Assembly (NCBI GenBank): GCA_045106555.1 | Contig: JBGCET010000020.1 | Span: forward strand, 62,001-126,000 | Direction: 5' to 3' | DNA: 64,000 nt | Origin: JANQOZ01 sp045106555 | GTDB lineage: Bacteria; Pseudomonadota; Gammaproteobacteria; Xanthomonadales; SZUA-38 | Shown: one piece after another, positions 34,555 through 42,582 of the stretch | Layout: the number at the start of each line of letters is the position of its first letter | How positions within the stretch are numbered: position 1 is the stretch's first letter | The notes under the pieces: model-generated | What the model was told of the DNA's origin: nothing | What the model saw: only the letters and a program-made list of their open reading frames with translations | The model's database searches: none | Translations under genes and position numbers: made by a program

Positions 34555-36723
34555 TTAGTTGCGTTCCCGGTGGACAGCAAGGACTACCGGGGAGTTTTTG
34601 ATTCTTCGCATCACTCGCGCCAGGTGTTTGCGTCCACCCACCGATACGGTAAAGACCAGCATGCTGGCCTCGCCGTCCCGTTCCTGATTGGCCACCTGTT
34701 CGATATTGGTGTTAGCGTCAGAGATGGCGGCAGCGACGGTGGCAAGGGCGCCCGGCTGATTCACTGTGTCTACTCTCAATGACACGCTGAACAGGCCTTC
34801 TTCTTCTGGATCCCAGGCGACATCCAAAAGGCGGTCGGGGAATTTTCGATAGCCCTTCAGGTTAGGGCAGCTGATTCGATGAACCACGATGCCTTTGCCC
34901 GAGCTGATGTAGCCGGTGACCCGGTCGCCGGGAATGGGGTGGCAACAGTTACCATAGCTGATAACGTTGCCTTCCAGGCCAGTAAGCAGCAGCGCCTCCT
35001 CCGTTAAATCCTCTGCGTCATCACCACCGGTGGTGGTTTCTAAACCCTCGGTGAGCCGTCTGGCCACGATGGCGGGTATCCGGTTGCCCAGAGCGAGGTC
35101 AGCCAGCAGATCTTCCAGGTGTTCCAGTTTGGCTTCAGTTAAATAACTTTCCAGTTGTGTTTCGCTGAGATTGTCCAGCGAAACGCCTCGGGCCACCAAC
35201 GCTTGATCCAAGATACGGTGGCCAACCCGAACGGCATCGCCCCGAGCCAAACCCTTCAGGTGATGGCGGATAGCGGTACGGGCTTTGCTGGTAACCACAA
35301 AATCCAGCCAGCTGGCTCTGGGTTCTGCAGATGGCGCGGTGATGATTTTGATCGTTTGGCCACTTTCAATACGTTGGTGCAGCGGGCGTACTTCCTTGTC
35401 GACCCAAGCGTGAGTGGCCGTTAACCCAACCTGTGTGTGCACCGCAAAGGCAAAGTCCAGTACGGTGGCGTTGCGGGGCAATTCTTTGATCGCGCCGTTG
35501 GGCGTGAAGACATAAATTTCGTCAGGGAACAGGTCGACTTTCAGGTGCTCCAGGAACTCAACGGAGTCGCCGGTGGTGCGCTGCATGTCCAGCACCTGCA
35601 TTAACCACTGGCGAGCCCGGCTACTGGCGGCAATGGATCGGTCGTCGGTTTCTTTATAGGCCCAATGGGCGGCGATCCCGCGCTCAGCAACGGTATGCAT
35701 CGCCTCGGTTCGAATCTGTATCTCAACGGGTTCTTTGAAAGGGCCAAACAGGACCGTATGCAGTGACTGGTAGCCGTTGGCTTTGGGGATGGCGATGTAG
35801 TCTTTGAAGCTTCCGGTACGCGGTTTGTAAAAGTTGTGAACCACCCCGAGCACCTGATAACACTGGCTGACCCGTTCCACAATGATACGAAAACCCAGCA
35901 CGTCAAACACGTTCTTGAAATTCCCCGCCCCGCCGCGCATTTTCTGATAGATGCTGAAGGGGCTTTTAACCCGTGCCTCTACCCGGCACTTGATGCTCGC
36001 AGTTCCCAGTCGTTTGCGCAGCGCGCGCGCGATGTTCGCCAATTTTTCCTGATTTCGTCCTTCCGCCAAACGCACATGGTCGCGAATGACCCGGTGGCGC
36101 ATTGGGTGCAGCGCTGCAAACCCGAGTTCCTGCAGGTCCCGGCGAATGTTTTCCATGCCCAGTCGATTCGCAATGGGCGCGTATACCTGCAGGGTTTCCG
36201 TTGCGATGCGACGCCGAGAATCCGGCGACATGGCGCCAATGGTGCGCATGTTATGAAGACGGTCAGCTAGCTTGATGACAATCACCCGGATATCCCGGGA
36301 CATGGCCATCAGCATTTTGCGAAAACTCTCGGCAGCTGCCATCTGACGGCTGGCAAAGTCCATTTTTTCCAGTTTGGTGACCCCGTCTACAAGCGCGGCA
36401 ACCGTGGGGCCAAAGGACTGTTCGACCTGCTCGCAGGTCATGGCGGTGTCTTCGACGGTGTCATGCAGCAGCGCTGCGACGATGGTGTCGTCATCCATGG
36501 TCATCCGCGCCAGTATTTCGGCCACTTCGATAGGATGATGAATGTAGGCCTCGCCGCTCTTGCGGGTTTGGCCCTGGTGGGCATCGCGGGACATCTGAAA
36601 AGCGCGCTCGATGCGCCTTATTTGTCGCCGATTTAGGTGCTTGAGTTGACGCCTCAGGCTGCGGAACGCGTCCTCCGGGCTGGCGCCGGGAGGATCAATA
36701 TCGGGAGCGGTGGCTTGTGCCAC
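34555..36723 (-). CDS. spoT: bifunctional (p)ppGpp synthetase/hydrolase SpoT
   Basis: A 722-residue RelA/SpoT homolog. The HD hydrolase domain is intact (YIHHPIEVAEILARM, ALLHDTVEDTAMTCEQVE, IKLADRLHNMRTIGAM). The synthetase domain (YKPRTGSFKDYIAIPK, then NGYQSLHTVLFGPFKEPVEI and RGIAAHWAYKE) has a SerPheLysAsp where E. coli SpoT has RFKD. A TGS domain (IYVFTPNGAIKELPRNATVL), a helical/zinc-finger-like region (YGNCCHPIPGDRVTGYIS) and a C-terminal ACT domain follow. The start is GTG with AGGA four bases upstream. It is 24 bases downstream of rpoZ in the standard gmk-rpoZ-spoT order. Confidence 0.96.
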   Translation of the reverse strand: MAQATAPDIDPPGASPEDAFRSLRRQLKHLNRRQIRRIERAFQMSRDAHQGQTRKSGEAYIHHPIEVAEILARMTMDDDTIVAALLHDTVEDTAMTCEQVEQSFGPTVAALVDGVTKLEKMDFASRQMAAAESFRKMLMAMSRDIRVIVIKLADRLHNMRTIGAMSPDSRRRIATETLQVYAPIANRLGMENIRRDLQELGFAALHPMRHRVIRDHVRLAEGRNQEKLANIARALRKRLGTASIKCRVEARVKSPFSIYQKMRGGAGNFKNVFDVLGFRIIVERVSQCYQVLGVVHNFYKPRTGSFKDYIAIPKANGYQSLHTVLFGPFKEPVEIQIRTEAMHTVAERGIAAHWAYKETDDRSIAASSRARQWLMQVLDMQRTTGDSVEFLEHLKVDLFPDEIYVFTPNGAIKELPRNATVLDFAFAVHTQVGLTATHAWVDKEVRPLHQRIESGQTIKIITAPSAEPRASWLDFVVTSKARTAIRHHLKGLARGDAVRVGHRILDQALVARGVSLDNLSETQLESYLTEAKLEHLEDLLADLALGNRIPAIVARRLTEGLETTTGGDDAEDLTEEALLLTGLEGNVISYGNCCHPIPGDRVTGYISSGKGIVVHRISCPNLKGYRKFPDRLLDVAWDPEEEGLFSVSLRVDTVNQPGALATVAAAISDANTNIEQVANQERDGEASMLVFTVSVGGRKHLARVMRRIKNSPVVLAVHRERN

Positions 36724-36747
36724 TAGGTCCTGAGCCAGTTGAAAAGC

Positions 36748-37020
36748 TTAGGTGCCTTCGAGGGCTTCACGGGTTGCTTCAGCCAGTGCCTCAGCTTCCA
36801 TAATTTCCTGTTCTTTTTTCTCAAGCTCTTCCAGCGTGCGGGCATTCACTTCGCCGGTGGCGATTTCCCGCAGAGCAATCACGGTAGGCTTGTCGTTTTC
36901 CGCTTCAACCAGCGGCTCGGCGCCTTTGGAGATCTGACGGGCGCGGCGAGTTGCCAGCAGCACCAGCTCAAAACGGTTGTCTACCTGGTCCAGGCAATCT
37001 TCTACGGTAATGCGTGCCAT
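36748..37020 (-). CDS. rpoZ: RNA polymerase omega subunit
   Basis: A 90-residue omega subunit, which helps assemble the beta-prime subunit and mediates ppGpp response. The N-terminal block MARITVEDCLDQVDNRFELV and the conserved ATRRARQIS are diagnostic. The C-terminal third is a charged helix. AGGA lies upstream of the ATG. Gene order gmk-rpoZ-spoT confirms the call. Confidence 0.97.
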   Translation of the reverse strand: MARITVEDCLDQVDNRFELVLLATRRARQISKGAEPLVEAENDKPTVIALREIATGEVNARTLEELEKKEQEIMEAEALAEATREALEGT

Positions 37021-37101
37021 GTTACGTTTTCCTGATTTCGGTTGGCCCGATGGGGCGCACAGCCTTCCAATACTACGCCGGTATGGCGGGGATTGCTATG
37101 C

Positions 37102-37731
37102 CTATTGGCGACCCAATAAATCGTCCAGCAGAGGGCTCAACTGTTGGGATTGGGCCTGGCCGGCTGAGCGACAGGCGCTAACAATCGATCTAAGCTGCGC
37201 CAGCGCCACCTCAAACTGATCATTGACAACAACGTAATCGAATTCGTCCCAGTGACGCATTTCCTCCACCGCGCCGTCCAGTCGCCGGGCGATGACCTCG
37301 TCGCTGTCCTGGGCGCGGCGTCGCAGACGTTTGGCAAGCTCAGTCCGAGACGGCGGCAAAATGAATACGGACCGAGCGCTGGGAATTTGTGCTTTTGCCT
37401 GCCGGGCACCCTGCCAGTCAATCTCCAAAATCAGGTCAGCGCCCAATGATTGTGCGCGTTGCATTTCGGACCGGCTGCTGCCATAGCCATTGCCGTGGAC
37501 AATGGCATGCTCGAGAAAATCTCCCTGCTCGACCATGATCTGGTAGGTATCTTCGGCAATAAAATGATAATGCTCCCCGTCAACCTCCCCGGGGCGCGGT
37601 TGACGGGTGGTGTGAGAGATCGAAGTGAGAAGATCGTCGCTGTCTTCAACCAGCGCTTTAACCAGCGACGTTTTGCCGGCACCGGACGGTGCGGCAACAA
37701 TAAACACCAGGCTTGCGCGGGATTCACTCAA
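37102..37731 (-). CDS. gmk: guanylate kinase
   Basis: A 209-residue kinase converting GMP to GDP. The P-loop is VAAPSGAGKTSLV, the GMP-binding blocks are SHTTRQPRPGEVDGEHYHF and the lid arginines lie in RLRRRAQDSDEVIARRL. The only available start is a TTG at 37731 that overlaps the yicC stop by eight bases, so translation depends on yicC ribosomes. The length agrees with the family, so I accept this start. Confidence 0.96.
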   Translation of the reverse strand: MSESRASLVFIVAAPSGAGKTSLVKALVEDSDDLLTSISHTTRQPRPGEVDGEHYHFIAEDTYQIMVEQGDFLEHAIVHGNGYGSSRSEMQRAQSLGADLILEIDWQGARQAKAQIPSARSVFILPPSRTELAKRLRRRAQDSDEVIARRLDGAVEEMRHWDEFDYVVVNDQFEVALAQLRSIVSACRSAGQAQSQQLSPLLDDLLGRQ

Positions 37732-38590
37732 TGTTCTGAACCTGTTCGCGCATCTGCTCGATCAGCACTTTTAAATCTACCGACCACTGGGTGGTGCGTT
37801 GATCCACCGACTTGGCACCTAAGGTGTTGGCCTCTCGGTGCAGTTCCTGCATCAGAAAATCCAGCCGACGTCCCACAGGCTTGCTCGCGGATAATTGGCG
37901 GGTGACCTCTTCTACATGGCCAGTAAGCCGGTCCAGTTCTTCATCCACATCCATGCGCTGCAGCAACAACGCTACTTCCTGTTCCAGACGGTCCGGATCC
38001 AACTGTTGGGCCAGCTGGGTAACCTTTTCATTCATTTTCTGGCTTAACCGTTGCCGGATCTCCGGCAGGGTCTGGCGCACCCCGCTGACGATGGGTTCAA
38101 TTTGCGCCAGCCGATCGGTAAGCAGCCCCGACAACCGCGCGCCTTCTCGTTCCCGCATGGATTTCAGGTCGGCAAGTACAACACTGAGGAGTTGGGTGGC
38201 GGCTTCGCCCAGGGCACCGACGTCCGGGCTGGGTTCGCGAACCACTCCGGGCCAGCGCAGAAACTCAAGGTCTGTGGCGCGGGGCGTTTCCTGCACCTGG
38301 CTGCGGGCTCGGTCAGCCAGTTCGGCGAGATCGTTCAGCAGCGCTGTGTTGAGCTGCATTGAGCTGCCAGCGGCGTCGCTGCCGCGTTTAAAGCGCAGCG
38401 ACACATCCACCTTTCCGCGGCTCAGATGCTGTCCGAGGGTTTCGCGAAACCCCGATTCCAGGCTGCGTAACTCTTCAGGCAGACGAATAAACAGTTCGAG
38501 GTAGCGGTGATTGAGGCTGCGCAGTTCCAGCGACAGATGGCCCCATGGCGTATCCTCGCTGCCGGCGGCAAACGCGGTCATGCTGTACAT
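37724..38590 (-). CDS. yicC: YicC family endoribonuclease
   Basis: About 288 residues, the family length. YicC proteins have been described as endoribonucleases. The N-terminus MYSMTAFAAGSEDTPWGHL with LRSLNHRYLELFIRLPEELR is characteristic, and so is the C-terminal block GRRLDFLMQELHREANTLGA with the conserved HxE-type acidic region. I chose ATG 38590 because it aligns with E. coli YicC (MIRSMTAY); a GTG at 38602 would add four residues. It is divergent from rph, 82 bases away, as in many gammaproteobacteria. Confidence 0.93.
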   Translation of the reverse strand: MYSMTAFAAGSEDTPWGHLSLELRSLNHRYLELFIRLPEELRSLESGFRETLGQHLSRGKVDVSLRFKRGSDAAGSSMQLNTALLNDLAELADRARSQVQETPRATDLEFLRWPGVVREPSPDVGALGEAATQLLSVVLADLKSMREREGARLSGLLTDRLAQIEPIVSGVRQTLPEIRQRLSQKMNEKVTQLAQQLDPDRLEQEVALLLQRMDVDEELDRLTGHVEEVTRQLSASKPVGRRLDFLMQELHREANTLGAKSVDQRTTQWSVDLKVLIEQMREQVQNIE

Positions 38591-38672
38591 GGTTATTTTC
38601 ACTGCACCAAAACGCCAATGGTAAACTCACGGTCGGCTTTATCAAACTACCAATCACAGGCAAAACCTTTCC

Positions 38673-39410
38673 ATGAACGACAAACTCACCACCATCAGGC
38701 CCAGCGGTCGAGCCCCTGATGAGCTTCGCGCGGTATCGCTGCAGCGTCATTTCACCAAACATGCCGAGGGTGCCGTGCTGGTCAGCACCGGTGATACCCA
38801 AGTGTTGTGTACCGCCTCGGTGGAAGACCGGGTTCCGCCGTTTTTGCGCGGCAAGGGTCGTGGTTGGGTGACTGCAGAATACGGCATGCTGCCCAGGGCC
38901 ACCGGCACCCGTTCCGGTCGAGAGGCGGCGCGGGGCAAGCAGGGCGGACGCACATTGGAAATACAGCGACTGATTGGGCGATCTTTGCGGGCCGTGGTTG
39001 ACCTGGCAGCCCTGGGCGAACGGACTATCACGCTGGATTGTGATGTTCTGCAGGCAGACGGCGGCACTCGCACGGCCTCCATAACTGGCGCCTACGTGGC
39101 TCTGGTGGATGCTTGTCAGCTGCTGCTCAAGCGCAAGCAGCTCAAGAAAGATCCGGTTCATGGGGCAATCGCTGCGGTTTCTGTTGGCATTTACAACAAC
39201 ACCCCGGTGTTAGATCTGGACTACCCAGAAGACTCCAATGCTGAGACGGATTTAAACCTGGTCATGAATGACGCCGGGGCTTTCGTTGAGATTCAGGGCA
39301 CCGCCGAGGGCCACGCCTTCCGTCGGGATGAGCTTGATGCGATGCTGGATCTGGGCCAACAGGGCATCAGCCGGCTGATTGAGCTGCAGCGGGCGGCCCT
39401 CGCCGAATAG
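38673..39410 (+). CDS. rph: ribonuclease PH
   Basis: A 245-residue phosphorolytic 3'-5' exoribonuclease for tRNA 3'-end trimming and RNA turnover. The blocks GDTQVLCTASVEDRVPPFLR, GWVTAEYGMLPRATGTR, the phosphate-binding RSGREAARGKQGGRTLEIQR and TITLDCDVLQADGGTRTASI are complete. There is no clear Shine-Dalgarno site at the ATG. The order rph-rdgB-hemW is tight, with 11 and 8 base gaps, so these form one operon. Confidence 0.97.
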   Translation: MNDKLTTIRPSGRAPDELRAVSLQRHFTKHAEGAVLVSTGDTQVLCTASVEDRVPPFLRGKGRGWVTAEYGMLPRATGTRSGREAARGKQGGRTLEIQRLIGRSLRAVVDLAALGERTITLDCDVLQADGGTRTASITGAYVALVDACQLLLKRKQLKKDPVHGAIAAVSVGIYNNTPVLDLDYPEDSNAETDLNLVMNDAGAFVEIQGTAEGHAFRRDELDAMLDLGQQGISRLIELQRAALAE

Positions 39411-39421
39411 GGCGCAAATAC

Positions 39422-40039
39422 GTGAATGCGACTGACAATCAAGGCCAAACCTGGGTGTTGGCTACCGGCAATCCCGGCAAGCTGAAGGAATTTAATCAAC
39501 GCTTCGCCGCGCTGGATATTGGGTTTAGGCCGCAGAGCGACTTTGATTTGCACGGCGTAGAGGAAACCGGCACCACCTTTGTTGAGAACGCCATTTTGAA
39601 GGCAAAAGCCGCCTGCCAGGCCAGCAGCATGCCGGCGTTGGCGGACGATTCCGGTTTGCGAGTGCCGTCACTGGGCGGCGCGCCTGGCGTGTATTCCGCT
39701 CGTTATGCCGGACCCGATGCCACCGACGCCCAAAACAATCAGAAGCTGCTTGAGGCGCTGGAAGGCAGTGATGATAGATGCGCCGAGTTCTGCTGCGCAC
39801 TGGTGTTGATGCGTAGTGCAGAGGATCCAATGCCGCTGATTGTTCAGGCCACTTGGTCGGGCACCATCGCCCGCCAGTCGAGCGGGGAGGGCGGTTTTGG
39901 CTACGACCCGTTATTCGTGGTTGATGGTGGCACGACGACAAGTGCAGAGCTGGCTGCGGCTGAGAAAAACCTAATCAGCCACCGAGGTCAGGCCATTGAC
40001 GGTTTGTTGGCGGCGCTCAATAACCACGGCGTTGCCTGA
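39422..40039 (+). CDS. rdgB: XTP/dITP pyrophosphatase
   Basis: A 205-residue house-cleaning enzyme that hydrolyses dITP, XTP and similar damaged purine nucleotides. The N-terminal VLATGNPGKLKEFNQ, the acidic ETGTTFVENAILKA, ALADDSGLRVPSLGGAPGVY, GFGYDPLF and the final KNLISHRGQA are all family marks. The start is a GTG, with no better ATG in range. It is second in the rph operon. Confidence 0.95.
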   Translation: MNATDNQGQTWVLATGNPGKLKEFNQRFAALDIGFRPQSDFDLHGVEETGTTFVENAILKAKAACQASSMPALADDSGLRVPSLGGAPGVYSARYAGPDATDAQNNQKLLEALEGSDDRCAEFCCALVLMRSAEDPMPLIVQATWSGTIARQSSGEGGFGYDPLFVVDGGTTTSAELAAAEKNLISHRGQAIDGLLAALNNHGVA

Positions 40040-40047
40040 ATCAAACA

Positions 40048-41199
40048 ATGATCTCTGCATTGCCGCCGCTGAGCCTCTATGTGCACCTTCCCTGGTGCGT
40101 GAAAAAATGCCCTTACTGCGATTTCAACTCCCATGAACTGCGCGAGCAGGCACCGGTAGACAACTACATTGATGCTCTGCTGGCTGACCTTGAGGCTGAC
40201 CTTCCTTTGGTCTGGGGCCGCAGCTTAAGCAGCATATTCATCGGTGGAGGTACCCCCAGTCTGTTTCCGCCGGCGGCCATTGAGCGTTTGCTGGGTGCCG
40301 TTGCCGCCCGCATGAGTCTGCGTCCAGCCGCTGAGATCACTATGGAGGCCAACCCGGGAGCGCTGGAATCGGGGCCGCCCGCCGACTATTGCCAGGCTGG
40401 CGTTAACCGCCTTTCGCTTGGGGTGCAGAGCTTTTCCGATGAATCATTGAGGCGACTGGGTCGTGTCCATGATGGGGCAACAGCTGCACGAGCCGTGGAG
40501 CAGGCGGCCAAGGCAGGTTTCGCCAGTTTCAATCTGGACTTGATGTATGGATTGCCTGGCCAGAGCCTGGAGGAAATGCGCGCGGACCTCCGTCAGGCCA
40601 TCGCGTTGGCCCCAGACCATATTTCCCACTACCAACTCACCCTGGAGCCCAACACCGCGTTCCACCATCGCCCGCCGCCGCAAATGCCTGACGATGAGCT
40701 GGCGTGGGAGATGCAATCCCACGCCCACGGCGCGCTGGCAGCTGGGGGATATCGCCAGTATGAGGTGTCAGCCTTTGCCAAAGACGGCCTTGCCAGTCAG
40801 CACAACCTCAACTATTGGCGATTCGGTGATTATCTGGGCCTAGGCGCCGGCGCCCACGGAAAAATCACCAATGGCGCTGAAGGGATTGTTGAGAGAACCG
40901 TCAAGCAACGTCACCCAAAGCGCTACCTGAGTGACGCCACAAAGACGATTGAACGCAAAACACTTTCGGCCTCGGATCTGGTGTTTGAATTCATGCTGGG
41001 AGCATTGCGGCTGAGAGAGGGCTTTTCTCTCACTGACTTTGACCGCCGCACGGGGCTTCAACGGTCTGAACTGGAGCCTGGATTAAGCGAGGCGCTGAGT
41101 AAGGGGCTGATGTCCCAGGAAAACGATTATCTGTCCCCTACCGATCTGGGTTTTCGGTACCTCAACGACCTGCAGGCGTTATTTCTCGACGATGAGTGA
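40048..41199 (+). CDS. hemW: radical SAM heme chaperone HemW
   Basis: A 383-residue radical SAM protein. The cluster motif is CVKKCPYCDF (C-x3-C-x2-C) near residue 17, in SLYVHLPWCVKKCPYCDFNS. Further family blocks are SIFIGGGTPSLFPP, GVNRLSLGVQSFSDESLRRL and NLDLMYGLPGQSLEEM. HemW was long annotated as an oxygen-independent coproporphyrinogen oxidase but transfers heme to respiratory proteins. HemN itself has an extra N-terminal extension that is absent here. Its end overlaps the next gene by eight bases. Confidence 0.95.
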   Translation: MISALPPLSLYVHLPWCVKKCPYCDFNSHELREQAPVDNYIDALLADLEADLPLVWGRSLSSIFIGGGTPSLFPPAAIERLLGAVAARMSLRPAAEITMEANPGALESGPPADYCQAGVNRLSLGVQSFSDESLRRLGRVHDGATAARAVEQAAKAGFASFNLDLMYGLPGQSLEEMRADLRQAIALAPDHISHYQLTLEPNTAFHHRPPPQMPDDELAWEMQSHAHGALAAGGYRQYEVSAFAKDGLASQHNLNYWRFGDYLGLGAGAHGKITNGAEGIVERTVKQRHPKRYLSDATKTIERKTLSASDLVFEFMLGALRLREGFSLTDFDRRTGLQRSELEPGLSEALSKGLMSQENDYLSPTDLGFRYLNDLQALFLDDE

Positions 41200-41371
41200 G
41201 CAACTGGCCGAACGCGCTATCCAGTGCCCTTTTTGTTGGGAGTCCTTTACGGTGTTTCTAGAGCCCCACGCGACTCGCGATGAGCAGGTCATAGACTGCG
41301 AAATCTGTTGCCGCCCAGTGGTTGTATTGGCAGAAATGGGTGACGTGCTCTCAGTGGAAAGAGAGAGCTAG
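41192..41371 (+). CDS. small CPxC-motif cysteine-rich protein
   Basis: A 59-residue protein starting MSEQLAERAIQCPFCWESF, with two cysteine pairs: CPFC near residue 12 and CEICC near 37, a likely zinc-ribbon. It matches the widespread CPXCG-motif cysteine-rich family of unknown function. It overlaps the end of hemW by eight bases. Its TAG stop shares the palindrome CTAG (41368-41371) with the stop of the convergent membrane-protein gene. Confidence 0.85.
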   Translation: MSEQLAERAIQCPFCWESFTVFLEPHATRDEQVIDCEICCRPVVVLAEMGDVLSVERES

Positions 41372-42045
41372 CGACTCTCGCTCTGGCCGTGGGCAAACCA
41401 AAGGTAGCTCAGCAAATGGACGCCAATCAGCAGTTCTTGAACCTCAGCCAGGCGAATATCGAAAGGCGCGGCCGCCAGCGCCGGCACGATATCCCCCAGA
41501 CGTTCGGGTAGTCGGCTGAGCAATACGGCAACGCCAGCTGAAGCGCAGGATAGTCCGGGTAGCGCCCAGATCCAGGGTTCTCTCAGCGGGAGGCTGGGTC
41601 CTGCCAGCCAGCGATAAATAGCCAGCAAAGCGCCAAATACCATCCAAAGCTCCAGCGCCAACCGAGGCTTTTGATCGAGCCAGCTGCTCATATTGTGGAG
41701 ATTGGTCTCTTGCTGGTCGTTAAGCTCGGCAATAGAGTCGGGGGTAGACCAGCCCACCAGATGCTGCCCCCAGCTCATTTCCTCGCCGGCAAAGTAGACG
41801 CAGCCCAAAACAACCATCACAAACCAGACTTTCTGCAGGCCGTTGTGGTTGGGTTGCCGAAGCAGGTGGAGGCCCACGCCGATGGCGATTGCCAGAATTA
41901 CCACTGTGCCCAGTTCAATGGGCCCAAGTTCGCCCATCAAGCGAGCTCGGAATTCCTCTACGGGCAGGGCAATCCGGGCCGCAATCACGGAAGCAAGAAT
42001 GAGCCAGGGCAAAAGCCATAGCGCGATGTTGATGGGATTCTTCAT
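41368..42045 (-). CDS. polytopic membrane protein with GEExSWGQ motif
   Basis: About 225 residues with six or so hydrophobic segments. The central block YFAGEEMSWGQHLVGWSTP followed by ETNLHNMSSW recalls a motif, GEEISWGQR...NLHN, found in many uncharacterised bacterial membrane proteins. The acidic and His residues suggest metal or substrate binding in the membrane, but no function is known to me. ATG 42045 gives a normal N-terminal membrane span; a longer frame from 42162 would overlap rpmE2 on the other strand. Confidence 0.8.
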   Translation of the reverse strand: MKNPINIALWLLPWLILASVIAARIALPVEEFRARLMGELGPIELGTVVILAIAIGVGLHLLRQPNHNGLQKVWFVMVVLGCVYFAGEEMSWGQHLVGWSTPDSIAELNDQQETNLHNMSSWLDQKPRLALELWMVFGALLAIYRWLAGPSLPLREPWIWALPGLSCASAGVAVLLSRLPERLGDIVPALAAAPFDIRLAEVQELLIGVHLLSYLWFAHGQSESR

Positions 42046-42061
42046 GGCGTCATTGTACCGC

Positions 42062-42090
42062 TTGCCGCAAAGCAAAAGTCGCGATAGACT
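42062..42090 (+). promoter_or_regulatory. candidate sigma-70 promoter of rpmE2
   Basis: TTGCCG (42062-42067) and TAGACT (42085-42090) are separated by 17 bases, each matching four of six consensus positions. Transcription would start about 43 bases before the rpmE2 ATG, leaving a GC-rich leader. Confidence 0.45.
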
Positions 42091-42139
42091 GCCCGGCTTC
42101 GTTAGGCAAGGGCTGCGGCCCCCAGAGCACCAACACGCT

Positions 42140-42391
42140 ATGAAACAAGATACCCACCCCAATTACCGCGAAGTGGTTTTTCAGGATATTTCCTGCGATT
42201 TCTCTTTCCTGACGCGTTCCACCATGTCGACGAAAGACACCATTACCTGGGAAGACGGTAAGGAATATCCGCTGGTGAAGGTCGAAATCTCCAGTGAGTC
42301 TCATCCGTTTTATACCGGAAAGCATAAGATCATGGACAGCGGCGGCCGAGTCGATAAGTTCAAGAAACGTTTTCGTCGCGGAAAAGGCTGA
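42140..42391 (+). CDS. rpmE2: 50S ribosomal protein L31 type B
   Basis: An 83-residue L31 of the zinc-independent type B. It begins MKQDTHPNYREVVFQDISCD, contains the usual ESHPFYTGKHKIMDSGGRVD and ends KFKKRFRRGKG. The CxxC zinc motif of the A type is missing; only one Cys is present. Type B copies often replace the zinc form when zinc is scarce. It lies just upstream of gltA, an order I associate with Xanthomonadales. Confidence 0.95.
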   Translation: MKQDTHPNYREVVFQDISCDFSFLTRSTMSTKDTITWEDGKEYPLVKVEISSESHPFYTGKHKIMDSGGRVDKFKKRFRRGKG

Positions 42392-42401
42392 AAAAGCCTT
42401 T
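42383..42401 (+). terminator. hairpin across the rpmE2 stop codon
   Basis: AAAGGCT (42383-42389) pairs with AGCCTTT (42395-42401) around a GAAAA loop. The stop codon TGA is part of the structure. No long T-run follows beyond the TTT inside the stem, so termination strength is uncertain. Confidence 0.4.
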
Positions 42402-42415
42402 CGCAAAGGCCGTGA

Positions 42416-42434
42416 AACCCGGTTCTACCGGGTT
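42416..42434 (+). terminator. second hairpin after rpmE2
   Basis: AACCCGG (42416-42422) pairs perfectly with CCGGGTT (42428-42434) across a five-base loop. It is not followed by a T-run, so it could be a Rho-independent terminator of weak type or a stabilising 3' stem. Confidence 0.4.
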
Positions 42435-42462
42435 GATCCTCGGCTTTCGCTGAATAGGACCG

Positions 42463-42489
42463 ATCAATGCTGCATCTAGCAGCGTTGAT
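42463..42489. other. 11-bp hairpin upstream of gltA
   Basis: ATCAATGCTGC (42463-42473) pairs with GCAGCGTTGAT (42479-42489), eleven pairs with one G-U, around the loop ATCTA. It is the third and longest of three stems in the 191-base gap between rpmE2 and gltA. It sits about 95 bases before the gltA start, where it could be a terminator stem, an operator or a leader element. Confidence 0.4.
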
Positions 42490-42582
42490 GATCGTTACCC
42501 CCGCAATTCCGAAAGGTGCAGGCTGACGCCCTACACCTGTGGTATCCTTTGCGCCCCAAAAAACCTCATCCAGGAGCTAATA

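Noticed and set aside
37812..38504. 230-codon plus-strand frame inside yicC
   Set aside because: It lies wholly antisense to a well-conserved gene and has Ser/Arg-rich composition typical of shadow frames in GC-rich DNA.
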